This document shows positions 6,980 to 16,014 of a DNA stretch of 64,000 bases, piece after piece; position 1 is the first letter of the stretch; every line of letters starts with the position of its first letter. The notes beneath the pieces are model-generated. The model was not told where the DNA came from. It searched no databases and saw nothing but the letters and a program-made list of their open reading frames with translations. The translations under genes were made by a program, and so were the position numbers. The DNA comes from Mycobacterium sp. 852013-50091_SCH5140682 (GTDB taxonomy: Bacteria; Actinomycetota; Actinomycetes; Mycobacteriales; Mycobacteriaceae): assembly GCF_001665685.1 (NCBI RefSeq), contig NZ_LZTB01000030.1, positions 17,761 through 81,760 on the forward strand, in the 5' to 3' direction.

Positions 6980-8848
6980 CTATGTGTTCTGGCCACGGTG
7001 CGTCAAGTCGTAGATGGTCACGTCGTCGACGGTGATCGGGGTGAAATGGTTCTCGACCCACTCGGCGATGCGGGAGGCCTCCTGGCTGCCGCTGCTTGCG
7101 CCGCCGCCGAAACCGCCCATGATCCGGCTCTGGATGAAGTAGTGGATCCGGTGTGCATCAACATTGCCGATGAACTCGTCGAGGGTCGGCGCGGGATCGG
7201 TGCCGTTGAATCCTCCGACCGCCATAACCGGTGCGCCCGTGGCTAATTGGTAACCGGCAGCGTTGCTCGACCCCACCACCGCTGCCGCCCACGTGTACTG
7301 CGCGGCGTCGGCGGACAGGCGCGCCGTCAGCGCGGGGCCGGGTTCGGGTGCGCCGAACATGCCACCGAAGCCGCCGAACGGGCCACCGCCGCGCGACGGT
7401 CCCACCGACGGGATGGCGCCGCTGTGCGGGTTGGCCGCGGTCGCGACGGCATAGGCCGCGGGCCCGGCGAGACAGGACAGCAGCGCCAGGGTCGCCACGG
7501 CGGGAACCACCCGGCGGTCCAGCCATCCGTTCACCAGTAGCAGCGCAGCGGATCCCACTCCCCCGACCGCGACGGCGGCCCGCAGCCACGGCATGGGATC
7601 GCCCTGGCGGGCCAGCAGTACCGCAGCGAGGATCGCCGTGACGAGCACTGCGCCCGACATCGCGGTCGCAGCCCGGATATCGTTGCGCCGCTGCCACATC
7701 AGCGTCGACCCAATGCCGATCAGGGCAGCCACCGCAGGCGCCAGTGCCACGGTGTAGTACGGGTGCACGATGCCGTTCATGAAGCTGAACACCGCCGCGG
7801 TGACCAGCAGCCAGCCGCCCCACAGCAGCAGCGCGGCCCGGGTCCGGTCGGTGCGGGGCGCACGCCGGGTGATGAGCACGCCGGCGGCCAGGCAGATCAG
7901 CGCGGCCGGTAGCAGCCAGGCGATGTCGGCGCCCATCTGCGAGCCGAACAGCCGCCCAGCGCCCACGTCGAAGTTCATGTTGCCGAGACCACCGGTCTCG
8001 TCACCGGTGAGCCTGCCGAAACCGTTGTAGCCCAACACGAGTTCGACGATGCTGTCGTGTTGTGATCCACCGATGTAGGGCCGCGACGACGCCGGCCACC
8101 ACTCGACCAGCAGCAGATACCAACCGCCGCTGACCACCATGGCCGCAGCGGCGGCCAGCAGGTCACCGAGTCGGCCACGCAACGGCCGGTCGCCCGCGGT
8201 CAATGCGGCGGCGGCCAGGCCGGGTAACACCAGGAACGCCTGCAGCATCTTGGCCAGGAACCCGAAGCCGACGGCCGCACCCGCGGCGACGAACCACCAC
8301 CGGCTCGCGTCTTTCTCGATACCGCGCTGTACGCAGTAGGCGGCCGCCACCAGCAGCAACACCAGCAGCGCGTCGGGATTGTTGAAGCGGAAGATCAACG
8401 CGGCCACCGGCGTCAGCGCCAGCACCGCGCCGGCCAGCAGCGCCGCGGTAGGGCCCGCGGCCCGGCGGACCGCGGCGTAGAGCACCGCGACGGCGGCGAC
8501 CCCTTCGAGCGCCTGCGGCACCAGGATGCTCCACGAGCTCAGTCCGAACAGCCGCACCGAGAGGTCGACGATCCACAGGGCGGCCGGGGTCTTGTCGACG
8601 GTGATGGCATTCGCCGCGTCACTGGAACCGAACAGCATCGCGGTCCAGTTGCTGCCTCCGGCCTGGGCGGCCGCGGAGTAGAACGCGTTGGCCCAGCCAC
8701 TGATCGAGAGATTCCACAGGTACAGCGCCGCGGTCGCCGCCAGCAGGACCGCCACCGCCAGGCGTTCACGCCCGGCCGCGCGCAGCGTCAAGGGCCGTTC
8801 CTGAGCCCCAACCTCTTCCACGACAGGGTCGACAGCAACCAGGCTCAC
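6980..8848 (-). CDS. GT39-family membrane glycosyltransferase (YkcB/ArnT-like), copy B
   Basis: A 622-residue paralogue of the GT39 protein at 3718-5616, with the same landmarks: FGSSDAANAITVDKTPAALW, FRFNNPDALLVLLLVAAAY, FMNGIVHPYYTVALAPAVAAL, a glycine-rich loop and a soluble C-terminus ending NHFTPITVDDVTIYDL. It should be an integral membrane transferase using a polyprenyl-phosphate sugar. The start is taken as GTG 8848, four bases beyond the kinase stop; an ATG at 8950 would give 34 more residues overlapping tcrY and looks unlike the family N-terminus. Two diverged copies in one operon suggest two acceptors or a heteromeric enzyme. Confidence 0.83.
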   Translation of the reverse strand: MSLVAVDPVVEEVGAQERPLTLRAAGRERLAVAVLLAATAALYLWNLSISGWANAFYSAAAQAGGSNWTAMLFGSSDAANAITVDKTPAALWIVDLSVRLFGLSSWSILVPQALEGVAAVAVLYAAVRRAAGPTAALLAGAVLALTPVAALIFRFNNPDALLVLLLVAAAYCVQRGIEKDASRWWFVAAGAAVGFGFLAKMLQAFLVLPGLAAAALTAGDRPLRGRLGDLLAAAAAMVVSGGWYLLLVEWWPASSRPYIGGSQHDSIVELVLGYNGFGRLTGDETGGLGNMNFDVGAGRLFGSQMGADIAWLLPAALICLAAGVLITRRAPRTDRTRAALLLWGGWLLVTAAVFSFMNGIVHPYYTVALAPAVAALIGIGSTLMWQRRNDIRAATAMSGAVLVTAILAAVLLARQGDPMPWLRAAVAVGGVGSAALLLVNGWLDRRVVPAVATLALLSCLAGPAAYAVATAANPHSGAIPSVGPSRGGGPFGGFGGMFGAPEPGPALTARLSADAAQYTWAAAVVGSSNAAGYQLATGAPVMAVGGFNGTDPAPTLDEFIGNVDAHRIHYFIQSRIMGGFGGGASSGSQEASRIAEWVENHFTPITVDDVTIYDLTHRGQNT

Positions 8849-8852
8849 ACTC

Positions 8853-10484
8853 TCATCGTTGCGACGGCAACTTGGTGTCGGATTGGTCGGACCTGTGCGT
8901 AGCCTGTGAGGGCTGAACACCGGGAAGACGGACGGTGAACGCCGTCGCACCTGGGGCGCTGCGCACGCCGATGGTGCCGCCGTGGGCTTTGACGACGGCG
9001 GCGACGATCGCCAATCCGAGCCCGGTGCTGCCCTCGCGGCGCGACCGCGACGAGTCCCCGCGAGCGAACCGTTCGAACACCTCGGGCTGCAGCGATTCCG
9101 GTATGCCCGGCCCGTCGTCGGCGACGGTCAGAGCGACCGAGCCGTCGTGATCGGGTTCCAGGGTCACGGTGACGGAGGTTCCCGGCGGGGTGTGGGTGCG
9201 CGCGTTGGCCAGCAGGTTGGCCAGCACCTGATGCAGCCGGGCGTCGTCGCCGTCGATGACCACCGGGTCGTCGGGCAGCTCAAGCGACCATTGATGCTGC
9301 GGCCCGGCGACGTGCGCGTCGCTGACGGTGTCGACCACCAGCCGCGACAGGTCCACCGATTCACGTTCCAGCGGCCGGCCTGCGTCGAGGCGCGCCAGCA
9401 GCAGCATGTCTTCGACCAGCTGGGTCATGCGCGCGGTCTCGGATTCCACGCGGTTCATCGCATGCGCGACATCGACGGGCAGATCGTCGCGTTTGCGCTG
9501 CGCCAGCTCGGTGTAGCCCCGGATGGCGGCCAGCGGCGTCCGCAGTTCATGGCTGGCGTCGGCGACGAATTGACGGATCCGGGTCTCACTGGCATGCCGC
9601 GCGGAGAGGGCGTTGGCGATGCGGTCCAGCATGCGGTTCAGCGACGTGCCCAGCTGCCCCACCTCGGTGTGCGCGCTGGCCGGGTCGACCTTCACGATCG
9701 GGGTGGGCAGCCGCACCTCGCCGCGGTCCAGTTCGAGGTCGGCCACCGCCCGAGCAGCAGCGGAAACCCTTGAGAGCGGGGCTAATTGGCGGCGGATGAT
9801 GAGGATGCCGCCGAGAGTGGCGGCGATCAGCGCGACGACGGCCAGCACCGCGAACATGCCGAGCACCCACAGCAGGGTGTCGTCCACCACTGCGGTCGGC
9901 AGCCCGGTCACGATGGTCTGCGGGCCGCCGTGACGCGGGTGCAGGCCGATCACCCGGTACCGGCCGAGCCCGTCGACGTCGATGGTCCTCGGGGTGTGAT
10001 CGGGGGGCACCTGGGCCAGCTGATTGGCGGCCGCGGCGCTGACGAACACCCGATCACCATCGGAGGTGATCACGCCCGCGTCGATCGGCCGCCCGGGGGC
10101 GACGACCGCTCCTACAGTGCGGGCGGCCTGGCCGGGCGCGTTGAGAAACCCTGGCCCGGGGCCCCGTTCGGGATCGAACAGAATGTGGTGGCGTCCCGGA
10201 GGCGGATTCATGGGCCGTCCGTCGGGCCCCAGCGGGGGCGGGAACATCAGTGGCGGCGGCGGCAATTCGAAGATGGCGGCCGACCGGCGGCCGGCCTCCA
10301 TGACCTGGTCGTCGAGTTGGTTCATCAGGAACCGTTGCAGCGCAAACTCGGTCGCGACGCCGATGCTGACGCACACCACGGCCAGCAGCGCCACCTGGGT
10401 CAGCACCAGCCGCCGGCGCAGGGACCACGTGCGTGGCTGCCACCACCTGGTTCCGGGCACCTCAGCGCGGGGGCCGGAGGACAT
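8853..10484 (-). CDS. tcrY: Sensor histidine kinase (TcrY-like)
   Basis: A 543-residue membrane kinase. N-terminal helix LRRRLVLTQVALLAVVCVSIG, an extracytoplasmic region of about 170 residues rich in Pro and His (ELPPPPLMFPPPLGP), a second helix at ALIAATLGGILIIRR, a HAMP linker, the HisKA box DASHELRTPLAAIRGY with the phospho-accepting His, and HATPase boxes NLLANARTHTPPG, DDGPGIPES and STGLGLAIV. N-terminal and catalytic sequences look most like TcrY (Rv3764c) as I recall it. ATG 10484 overlaps the tcrX stop by 23 bases, implying translational coupling; GTG 10496 is the alternative. It probably controls the glycosyltransferase genes directly downstream. Confidence 0.85.
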   Translation of the reverse strand: MSSGPRAEVPGTRWWQPRTWSLRRRLVLTQVALLAVVCVSIGVATEFALQRFLMNQLDDQVMEAGRRSAAIFELPPPPLMFPPPLGPDGRPMNPPPGRHHILFDPERGPGPGFLNAPGQAARTVGAVVAPGRPIDAGVITSDGDRVFVSAAAANQLAQVPPDHTPRTIDVDGLGRYRVIGLHPRHGGPQTIVTGLPTAVVDDTLLWVLGMFAVLAVVALIAATLGGILIIRRQLAPLSRVSAAARAVADLELDRGEVRLPTPIVKVDPASAHTEVGQLGTSLNRMLDRIANALSARHASETRIRQFVADASHELRTPLAAIRGYTELAQRKRDDLPVDVAHAMNRVESETARMTQLVEDMLLLARLDAGRPLERESVDLSRLVVDTVSDAHVAGPQHQWSLELPDDPVVIDGDDARLHQVLANLLANARTHTPPGTSVTVTLEPDHDGSVALTVADDGPGIPESLQPEVFERFARGDSSRSRREGSTGLGLAIVAAVVKAHGGTIGVRSAPGATAFTVRLPGVQPSQATHRSDQSDTKLPSQR

Positions 10485-11208
10485 AACCCGCGCCACGCAA
10501 TGTGTGGATCATCGGTTCGCGGCCACTGTCGATCTTCTTGCGCAGATACGACACATACAGCTCGACGATGTTGGAGCGGCCGCCGAAGTCGTAGCTCCAC
10601 ACCCGGTCGAGGATCTGCGCCTTGCTCAGCACACGCTTGGCGTTGCGCATCATGAAGCGCAGCAGTTCGAATTCGGTCGCGGTGAGCGTGATGGGTTCGC
10701 CGGCGCGGGTCACCTCGTGACTGTCCTCGTCGAGGACCAGGTCGCCGACGACGATCTTGGCCCCGCCGTCCTCACTGGTCACGCCGGTGCGCCGAAGCAG
10801 GGCCCGCAGTCGCAGCACGACCTCTTCGAGGCTGAAGGGTTTGGTGACGTAATCGTCGCCGCCCGCGGTCAGACCGGCGATCCGGTCCTCCACCGAGTCC
10901 TTCGCGGTGAGCAGCAGCAGCGGCAGTCCCGGGATCTGTTCGCGCAGCTTCTGCAACACCTCCAACCCGCTCATGTCGGGCAGCATCACATCGAGCACCA
11001 CCACGTCAGGCGGGTTTTCGCGGGCCGTGGCAATGGCGGTGGCGCCGTCACCGGCGGTTGCGATATCCCAGCCCTCGTAGCGCAACGCCATCGACACCAG
11101 TTCGGCCAGCACCGGTTCGTCGTCGACGACGAGCACCTGGATCGGGTTGCCGTCGGCGCGGCGCATCACGGCACGGGCGGGTTCGTTGTCGTTGACGGCT
11201 GCAGGCAC
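10462..11208 (-). CDS. tcrX: OmpR-family response regulator (TcrX-like)
   Basis: A 248-residue two-domain regulator. The receiver domain has the acidic pair VVDDEP, the phosphorylated Asp in VVVLDVMLPDMSG, Thr in LLTAKD and Lys in TKPFSLEEV. The winged-helix domain has LTATEFELLRFMM, VWSYDFGGRSNIVELYV and the ending LRGAGYVLRPPR. The sequence strongly resembles TcrX (Rv3765c), though in H37Rv tcrXY is far from opp. GTG 11208 is chosen because AATAAT (one mismatch to TATAAT) lies six bases upstream (leaderless start); ATG 11166 would begin MRRADGNPIQVLVV and is also plausible. It shares its upstream region with a divergent exported-protein gene. Confidence 0.85.
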   Translation of the reverse strand: MPAAVNDNEPARAVMRRADGNPIQVLVVDDEPVLAELVSMALRYEGWDIATAGDGATAIATARENPPDVVVLDVMLPDMSGLEVLQKLREQIPGLPLLLLTAKDSVEDRIAGLTAGGDDYVTKPFSLEEVVLRLRALLRRTGVTSEDGGAKIVVGDLVLDEDSHEVTRAGEPITLTATEFELLRFMMRNAKRVLSKAQILDRVWSYDFGGRSNIVELYVSYLRKKIDSGREPMIHTLRGAGYVLRPPR

Positions 11209-11214
11209 ACGCCC

Positions 11215-11220
11215 ATTATT
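11215..11220 (-). promoter_or_regulatory. Candidate -10 box for tcrX
   Basis: Minus-strand AATAAT matches TATAAT at five of six positions and ends six bases before the GTG at 11206-11208. With no ribosome binding site present, a leaderless tcrXY transcript is likely. Confidence 0.5.
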
Positions 11221-11338
11221 CGCCGACGCGATGGGGCCGGACTATGCGTTGTCTATGCCCGAGCTGTGAGAGTTGCGCTCATCTGCCGCTGCATTCATTC
11301 ACAGCCGACGCACAGACCACGCCTGCACGGTAGGTGCC

Positions 11339-11776
11339 ATGAGCATGAGGCGCACGGTTGCTGCGATTTCAGTCGCCGCGGCAATAGCCGGACTCGGCGG
11401 CGCCGCGGTGTACGCCGCGACCGATTCCCCGGGCATGGGTGATGCCGGCCCGCCCGGCCGCCACGGCGACGGTCCCCCGCCCTGGGCGCAGCCCGGGCGC
11501 GACAATGCCGACGCCGCAACGGTTCACAGCGAGTCGGTCCGGCGGGACGGGCATGGTGGCTACACCACCGAACTCACCCAGGTGGGCGTGATCACGGCGC
11601 TGACGGCCGATTCAGTGACGGTCGCGAGCACCGACGGGTTCAGCCAGACCTATGCATTGCCCTCGACACTGAAACCCACGTGGACGGTCACCGACCGGGT
11701 ATTGGTCCGGGCCACGCGCTCCGGCCCGACCGCCACTGTGAGCAGCATCGGGCAGGCGGGATCCGCCGGTCAGTGA
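11339..11776 (+). CDS. Exported hypothetical protein, DUF5666-like
   Basis: A 145-residue protein beginning MSMRRTVAAISVAAAIAGL, a Sec-type signal peptide (Arg-Arg, hydrophobic core, cleavage likely after VYAA). The mature part has a Gly/Pro/His-rich linker (residues 30-60) and then a small beta-rich segment, GVITALTADSVTVASTDGFS, followed by VTDRVLVRATRSGPTATV, resembling the DUF5666 repeat of exported actinobacterial proteins. No catalytic residues are recognisable. It is divergent from tcrX and may belong to the TcrXY regulon. Its last seven bases overlap the convergent gene at 11770-12012. Confidence 0.65.
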   Translation: MSMRRTVAAISVAAAIAGLGGAAVYAATDSPGMGDAGPPGRHGDGPPPWAQPGRDNADAATVHSESVRRDGHGGYTTELTQVGVITALTADSVTVASTDGFSQTYALPSTLKPTWTVTDRVLVRATRSGPTATVSSIGQAGSAGQ

Positions 11777-12012
11777 GTGGTCGCGAAGCCGGCCGGCGGG
11801 TTGTAGCCCTTGATCCCGGGCACAGCCATCGACGTGGCGGGAGCCGTCGGCGGGGTGGTCTCGGTGACCGTCGCCCCGAGGTTCATGGTGCTGGTCGCGA
11901 CGGCGGACGACTGCTCGTGGCCGAGCAGGCCCAATGCACCGAGGGCGACAACCGCGGCGCCCCCGGCCATCGCAGCGATGAATTTCACGTTCTGAGGTTT
12001 TCCGATGGTCAT
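11770..12012 (-). CDS. Small exported/membrane-anchored hypothetical protein
   Basis: An 80-residue product starting MTIGKPQNVKFIAAMAGGAA with a single hydrophobic helix (residues 11-30) and then a Thr/Pro/Ala-rich tail (TVTETTPPTAPATSMAVPG) ending GYNPPAGFATTH. This is the layout of the small exported Pro/Thr-rich proteins common in mycobacteria; it has no recognisable domain. It runs convergent to the exported protein at 11339-11776, overlapping by seven bases, and divergent from oppB. The gene is short, so confidence rests on the signal-like N-terminus. Confidence 0.55.
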   Translation of the reverse strand: MTIGKPQNVKFIAAMAGGAAVVALGALGLLGHEQSSAVATSTMNLGATVTETTPPTAPATSMAVPGIKGYNPPAGFATTH

Positions 12013-12216
12013 GACATCGCCCCTTGATTGATCTCATTCAGTCAGCGTTGGCGAAATCGCCAGGTAGCACCCAGTGAACCCGCAACAACTATGAAGACGC
12101 TGAGCCCGCGCTGGAAATTCCCAACCAGGCGGTTACTGGCGCGCCGGATCGACAGGTTCAGTACGGTTGCGCCTCGCCTCTTCTACTGTGTGTGCCATGC
12201 AGCAGGGACCAACCGG

Positions 12217-13194
12217 ATGACGCGCTTCCTGGCGCGCCGGCTGCTCAACTACATCGTGCTGCTGGCGCTGGCGTCGTTTCTGACGTTCACCCTGACCTCG
12301 TACACGTTCGAGCCACTCGACAGCCTGCTGCAGCGCAATCCGCGCCCGCCGCAGTCGACCATCGACGCCAAGGCTGCCGAGCTCGGTCTCGACAAGCCCA
12401 TCCCGATTCGCTACGCGCACTGGGCCGCAGGCGCTGTGCGTGGCGACTTCGGCACCACGGTGACCGGCCAGCCGGTGTCCGACGAACTGTGGCGCCGCAT
12501 CGGTGTCAGCCTGCGGCTGTTGGTCATCGGATCGGTGCTTGGCACCGTGATCGGCGTCGTCGTCGGTGCGTGGGGCGCCATCCGGCAGTACCGGCTCTCC
12601 GATCGCGTCATCACGCTGCTGTCCCTGCTGGTGATCAGCACGCCGACCTTCGTCATCGCCAACCTGCTGATCCTGGCCGCGCTCGACGTGAATTCCATTC
12701 TGGGAGTGCGGCTTTTCGAATACACCGGGGAGACCTCACCCGACGCCGTCGGTGGCGGCTGGAACCAGTTCGCCGACCGGCTGCAGCATCTCGCACTGCC
12801 GACCTTCACGCTGGCCCTGTCGGCCATCGCCGGATACAGCCGCTACCAACGCAATGCCATGCTCGACGTGCTCGGCCAGGACTTCATCCGCACCGCGCGG
12901 GCCAAGGGGCTGACGCGGCGGCAGGCCCTGTTCAAACACGGCCTGCGCACCGCGCTCATCCCCATGGCGACACTGTTCGCCTACGGCGTCGCGGGACTGG
13001 TCACCGGAGCGGTCTTCGTGGAGAAGATCTTTGGTTGGCACGGCATGGGCGAGTGGGTGGTGCAGGGCATCGCCACCCAGGACACCAACATCATCGCCGC
13101 CATCACGGTGTTCACCGGCTCCGTCGTGCTGCTGGCCGGTCTGCTGTCCGACGTTATCTACGCGGCGCTGGACCCGAGAGTGCGGGTGACGTGA
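12217..13194 (+). CDS. oppB: Oligopeptide ABC transporter permease OppB
   Basis: A 325-residue permease of the DppB/OppB type: N-terminal helix MTRFLARRLLNYIVLLALAS, the extracellular segment DKPIPIRYAHWAAGAVRGDFG, and the EAA loop RTARAKGLTRRQALFKHGLRTALIP that docks on the ATPase. It forms half of the membrane channel with OppC. The gene order B-C-D-A and the 325-residue length match M. tuberculosis Rv1283c-Rv1280c. ATG 12217 starts directly with the conserved N-terminus. The last four bases overlap the oppC start (GTGA), so the two are translationally coupled. Confidence 0.92.
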   Translation: MTRFLARRLLNYIVLLALASFLTFTLTSYTFEPLDSLLQRNPRPPQSTIDAKAAELGLDKPIPIRYAHWAAGAVRGDFGTTVTGQPVSDELWRRIGVSLRLLVIGSVLGTVIGVVVGAWGAIRQYRLSDRVITLLSLLVISTPTFVIANLLILAALDVNSILGVRLFEYTGETSPDAVGGGWNQFADRLQHLALPTFTLALSAIAGYSRYQRNAMLDVLGQDFIRTARAKGLTRRQALFKHGLRTALIPMATLFAYGVAGLVTGAVFVEKIFGWHGMGEWVVQGIATQDTNIIAAITVFTGSVVLLAGLLSDVIYAALDPRVRVT

Positions 13195-14114
13195 CCGATA
13201 CCTCCGCTACCGCAGCGCGTTCGGGCCTGCACACCGAGGAGTTCGCCACCCGGCGCACACTCGTGTTCCGCAGGTTCATGCGCAACAAGCCTGCCGTGGC
13301 AGCGCTGGTGGTGCTGGCGGTGATGTTCGTCGGCTGCTACGCCCTGCCCCCGCTGCTGCCGTACAACTACACCGACCTCGATTACTACGCGCTGCAGACA
13401 CCGCCGTCGACCACGCACTGGTTCGGCACCAACGCACTGGGTCAGGACCTGCTGGCCCAAACCCTGCGCGGCATGCAGAAATCCATGTTGATCGGCGTCT
13501 GCGTGGCGCTCATCTCGACGGTCATCGCCGCGACGGTCGGATCGATCGCAGGGTATTTCGGCGGCTGGCGCGACCGGGCGCTGATGTGGGTGGTCGACGT
13601 GCTTCTGGTGGTGCCCAGCTTCATCCTGATCGCCATCGTCACGCCGCGACTGGGCCAGTCCGACCGCGTCTTCTGGCTGATCATCCTGTTCTCACTGTTC
13701 AGCTGGATGATCAGCTCCCGCATCGTGCGCGGTATGACGATGACTCTGCGGGAACGTGAATTCGTGGTCGCCGCACGGTATATGGGTGTTCGCAGTTGGC
13801 GGATCATCGTGCGCCACATCGTGCCCAATGTGGCGTCGCTGTTGATCATCGATGCCGCGCTCAATGTCGGCGTCGCGATCCTGGCCGAAACAGGCTTGAG
13901 CTTCCTGGGTTTCGGTATCCAGCCGCCTGACGTGTCGCTGGGAACGCTGATCGCCGACGGCACGAAATCGGCGACGACGTTCCCGTGGGTGTTCCTGTTC
14001 CCCGCCGGGGTCCTGGTGCTGATCATCCTGTGCGCCAACCTCGCCGGCGACGGCCTGCGCGATGCCCTCGATCCGGGCAGCGGCCGGCTGCGGCGGCGGA
14101 AGAAGCGCCGATGA
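13191..14114 (+). CDS. oppC: Oligopeptide ABC transporter permease OppC
   Basis: A 307-residue permease of the DppC/OppC type. An N-terminal cytosolic arm ([20 protein letters not shown]) precedes the first helix; then [19 protein letters not shown], the conserved periplasmic entry segment, and the EAA motif [22 protein letters not shown], and near the end [20 protein letters not shown]. It partners OppB. The start is the GTG at 13191 inside the GTGA overlap with the oppB stop; the stop overlaps the oppD ATG by four bases (ATGA). Confidence 0.92.
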   Translation: MTDTSATAARSGLHTEEFATRRTLVFRRFMRNKPAVAALVVLAVMFVGCYALPPLLPYNYTDLDYYALQTPPSTTHWFGTNALGQDLLAQTLRGMQKSMLIGVCVALISTVIAATVGSIAGYFGGWRDRALMWVVDVLLVVPSFILIAIVTPRLGQSDRVFWLIILFSLFSWMISSRIVRGMTMTLREREFVVAARYMGVRSWRIIVRHIVPNVASLLIIDAALNVGVAILAETGLSFLGFGIQPPDVSLGTLIADGTKSATTFPWVFLFPAGVLVLIILCANLAGDGLRDALDPGSGRLRRRKKRR

Positions 14115-15967
14115 CGCTGCTCGAGGTCACCGACCTGACGGTGACGTTCCCGACCGACGCCGACCCGGTCGCCGCCGTGCGCGGCGTGAGCTTCCACGTC
14201 GACGCCGGTGAGGTGGTGGCCCTGGTCGGCGAATCCGGCGCAGGCAAATCGGCCAGCGCCATGTCGGTCGTCGGCCTGCTACCGGAGTTCGCCGAGGTCT
14301 CCGGATCGGTGCGACTGCGCGGCGAGGAACTGCTCGGGCGCTCCGACGCGCAGATGTCGAAGATCCGCGGCAACACCATCGGCACCGTCTTCCAAGACCC
14401 GATGTCGGCGCTGACCCCGGTCTACACGGTGGGCGACCAGATCGCCGAAGCTCTCGAGGTGCACAACCGCGAGCTGGGGCGACGGGCCGCCCGTGCGCGG
14501 GCCGTCGAGTTGCTGGAGCTGGTCGGCATCGCGCAACCCGAGCGACGGGCCCGCGCGTTCCCCCACGAACTGTCGGGCGGCGAACGCCAGCGCGTGGTGA
14601 TCGCCATCGCCATCGCCAACGATCCCGATCTGCTGATCTGCGACGAGCCCACGACGGCGTTGGACGTCACCGTGCAGGCCCAGATTCTCGACGTGCTGAA
14701 AACCGCACGGGATGTCACCGGGGCGGGCGTGCTGATCATCACCCACGATCTCGGGGTGGTCGCCGAGTTTGCCGACCGGGCGCTGGTGATGTACGCCGGG
14801 CGCGCGGTCGAGGACGCGAGCGTCGGCGAGCTGTACCGCGACGCGCGGATGCCCTACACGGTCGGCCTGCTCGGCTCGGTGCCCCGGCTGGACGCCGCCC
14901 AGGGCACCCGGCTGGTGCCCATCCCCGGTTCACCGCCGTCGTTGACCGTGACACCGCAGGGCTGCCCGTTCGCGCCCCGGTGTCCGCTGGCAATCGACGA
15001 ATGCCGGGACGCCGAGCCGGAATTGGTGGCGGTGTCCGGCACCGCACGCGGGGAGGACCCTGGGCTCACAGGCCACCTGGCGGCGTGCATCCGCACCGAC
15101 GACGTGCACGGCCGCAGCGCCGCGGACCTCTACCACGTGCCTACCGCCCGCGCTGAGGCACCGCCGACCGACGCACCGGTGGTGCTGCGGGTGCAGGACC
15201 TGGCCAAGACGTACAAGCTCACCAAGGGCGTGGTGTTCCGTCGCCAGGTCGGCGAGGTCCGCGCGGTGGACAACATCAGCTTCGAGCTGCGCCAGGGCCG
15301 CACCTTGGGCATCGTCGGCGAATCCGGTTCCGGTAAATCGACCACACTGCACCAGATCCTGAACCTTGCTGCCCCGCAATCAGGTTCGATCGAGATGCTG
15401 GGCACCGACGTGGCGGCGCTTGACCGCCACACGCGCCGCGCCGTGCGCACCGACCTGCAGGTGGTCTTCCAGGACCCGGTTGCCTCTCTCGATCCTCGCC
15501 TCCCGGTTTTCGATGTATTGGCAGAACCGTTGTCCGCCAACGGTTTCGACAAGCAGCGCACAGACGAACGCGTGGCCGAGCTGCTGGAGATCGTGGGCCT
15601 GCGGCGTGCCGATGCCAGCCGCTACCCGGCGGAATTCTCGGGCGGGCAGAAGCAACGCATCGGCATCGCCCGTGCGCTGGCACTGCAGCCGAAGATCCTG
15701 GCGCTCGACGAACCCGTGTCGGCACTCGACGTGTCGATCCAGGCAGGCATCATCAATTTGTTGCTCGATCTGCAGGACGAATTCGGCCTGTCCTACCTGT
15801 TCGTTTCCCATGACCTGTCGGTGGTCAAACACCTTGCGCATGACGTCGCCGTGATGTACAAGGGCACGATCGTCGAACAGGGTTCCTGCGACATCGTTTT
15901 CGCCAACCCGGCCCACGAGTACACCCAGCGGCTGCTGTCGGCGGTGCCACAGCCCCAGCCGCGCTGA
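14111..15967 (+). CDS. oppD: Oligopeptide ABC transporter, double ATPase OppD (DF fusion)
   Basis: A 618-residue protein with two complete ABC ATPase domains in tandem, so one polypeptide replaces OppD plus OppF. Half one: Walker A GESGAGKS (about residue 39), signature LSGGERQR, Walker [13 protein letters not shown]. Half two: Walker [10 protein letters not shown], signature FSGGQKQR, Walker [13 protein letters not shown]. Between them lies the Opp C-terminal motif with Cys285, Cys291, Cys298 and Cys326, the cysteine set reported to hold an iron-sulfur cluster in the mycobacterial transporter. It energises peptide (in M. tuberculosis, reportedly glutathione and bradykinin) uptake through OppBC. 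Starts at the ATGA overlap with oppC. Confidence 0.93.
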   Translation: MTLLEVTDLTVTFPTDADPVAAVRGVSFHVDAGEVVALVGESGAGKSASAMSVVGLLPEFAEVSGSVRLRGEELLGRSDAQMSKIRGNTIGTVFQDPMSALTPVYTVGDQIAEALEVHNRELGRRAARARAVELLELVGIAQPERRARAFPHELSGGERQRVVIAIAIANDPDLLICDEPTTALDVTVQAQILDVLKTARDVTGAGVLIITHDLGVVAEFADRALVMYAGRAVEDASVGELYRDARMPYTVGLLGSVPRLDAAQGTRLVPIPGSPPSLTVTPQGCPFAPRCPLAIDECRDAEPELVAVSGTARGEDPGLTGHLAACIRTDDVHGRSAADLYHVPTARAEAPPTDAPVVLRVQDLAKTYKLTKGVVFRRQVGEVRAVDNISFELRQGRTLGIVGESGSGKSTTLHQILNLAAPQSGSIEMLGTDVAALDRHTRRAVRTDLQVVFQDPVASLDPRLPVFDVLAEPLSANGFDKQRTDERVAELLEIVGLRRADASRYPAEFSGGQKQRIGIARALALQPKILALDEPVSALDVSIQAGIINLLLDLQDEFGLSYLFVSHDLSVVKHLAHDVAVMYKGTIVEQGSCDIVFANPAHEYTQRLLSAVPQPQPR

Positions 15968-16001
15968 GCGGGTCATGCCCCCGAGCGCGCGTTGCTGCAT
16001 C

Positions 16002-16007
16002 TAGCAT
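16002..16007 (+). promoter_or_regulatory. Candidate internal -10 box for oppA
   Basis: TAGCAT (TANNNT) ends seven bases before the oppA GTG at 16015, inside the 47-base oppD-oppA gap. It would allow oppA to be transcribed separately and in excess of the membrane components, as is usual for binding proteins. Confidence 0.45.
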
Positions 16008-16014
16008 CGGCGGG

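Noticed and set aside
12192..14114. Long plus-strand frame extending oppC 333 codons upstream
   Set aside because: The extension is an off-frame read of oppB; the GTG at 13191 with a GTGA overlap begins the conserved OppC sequence.
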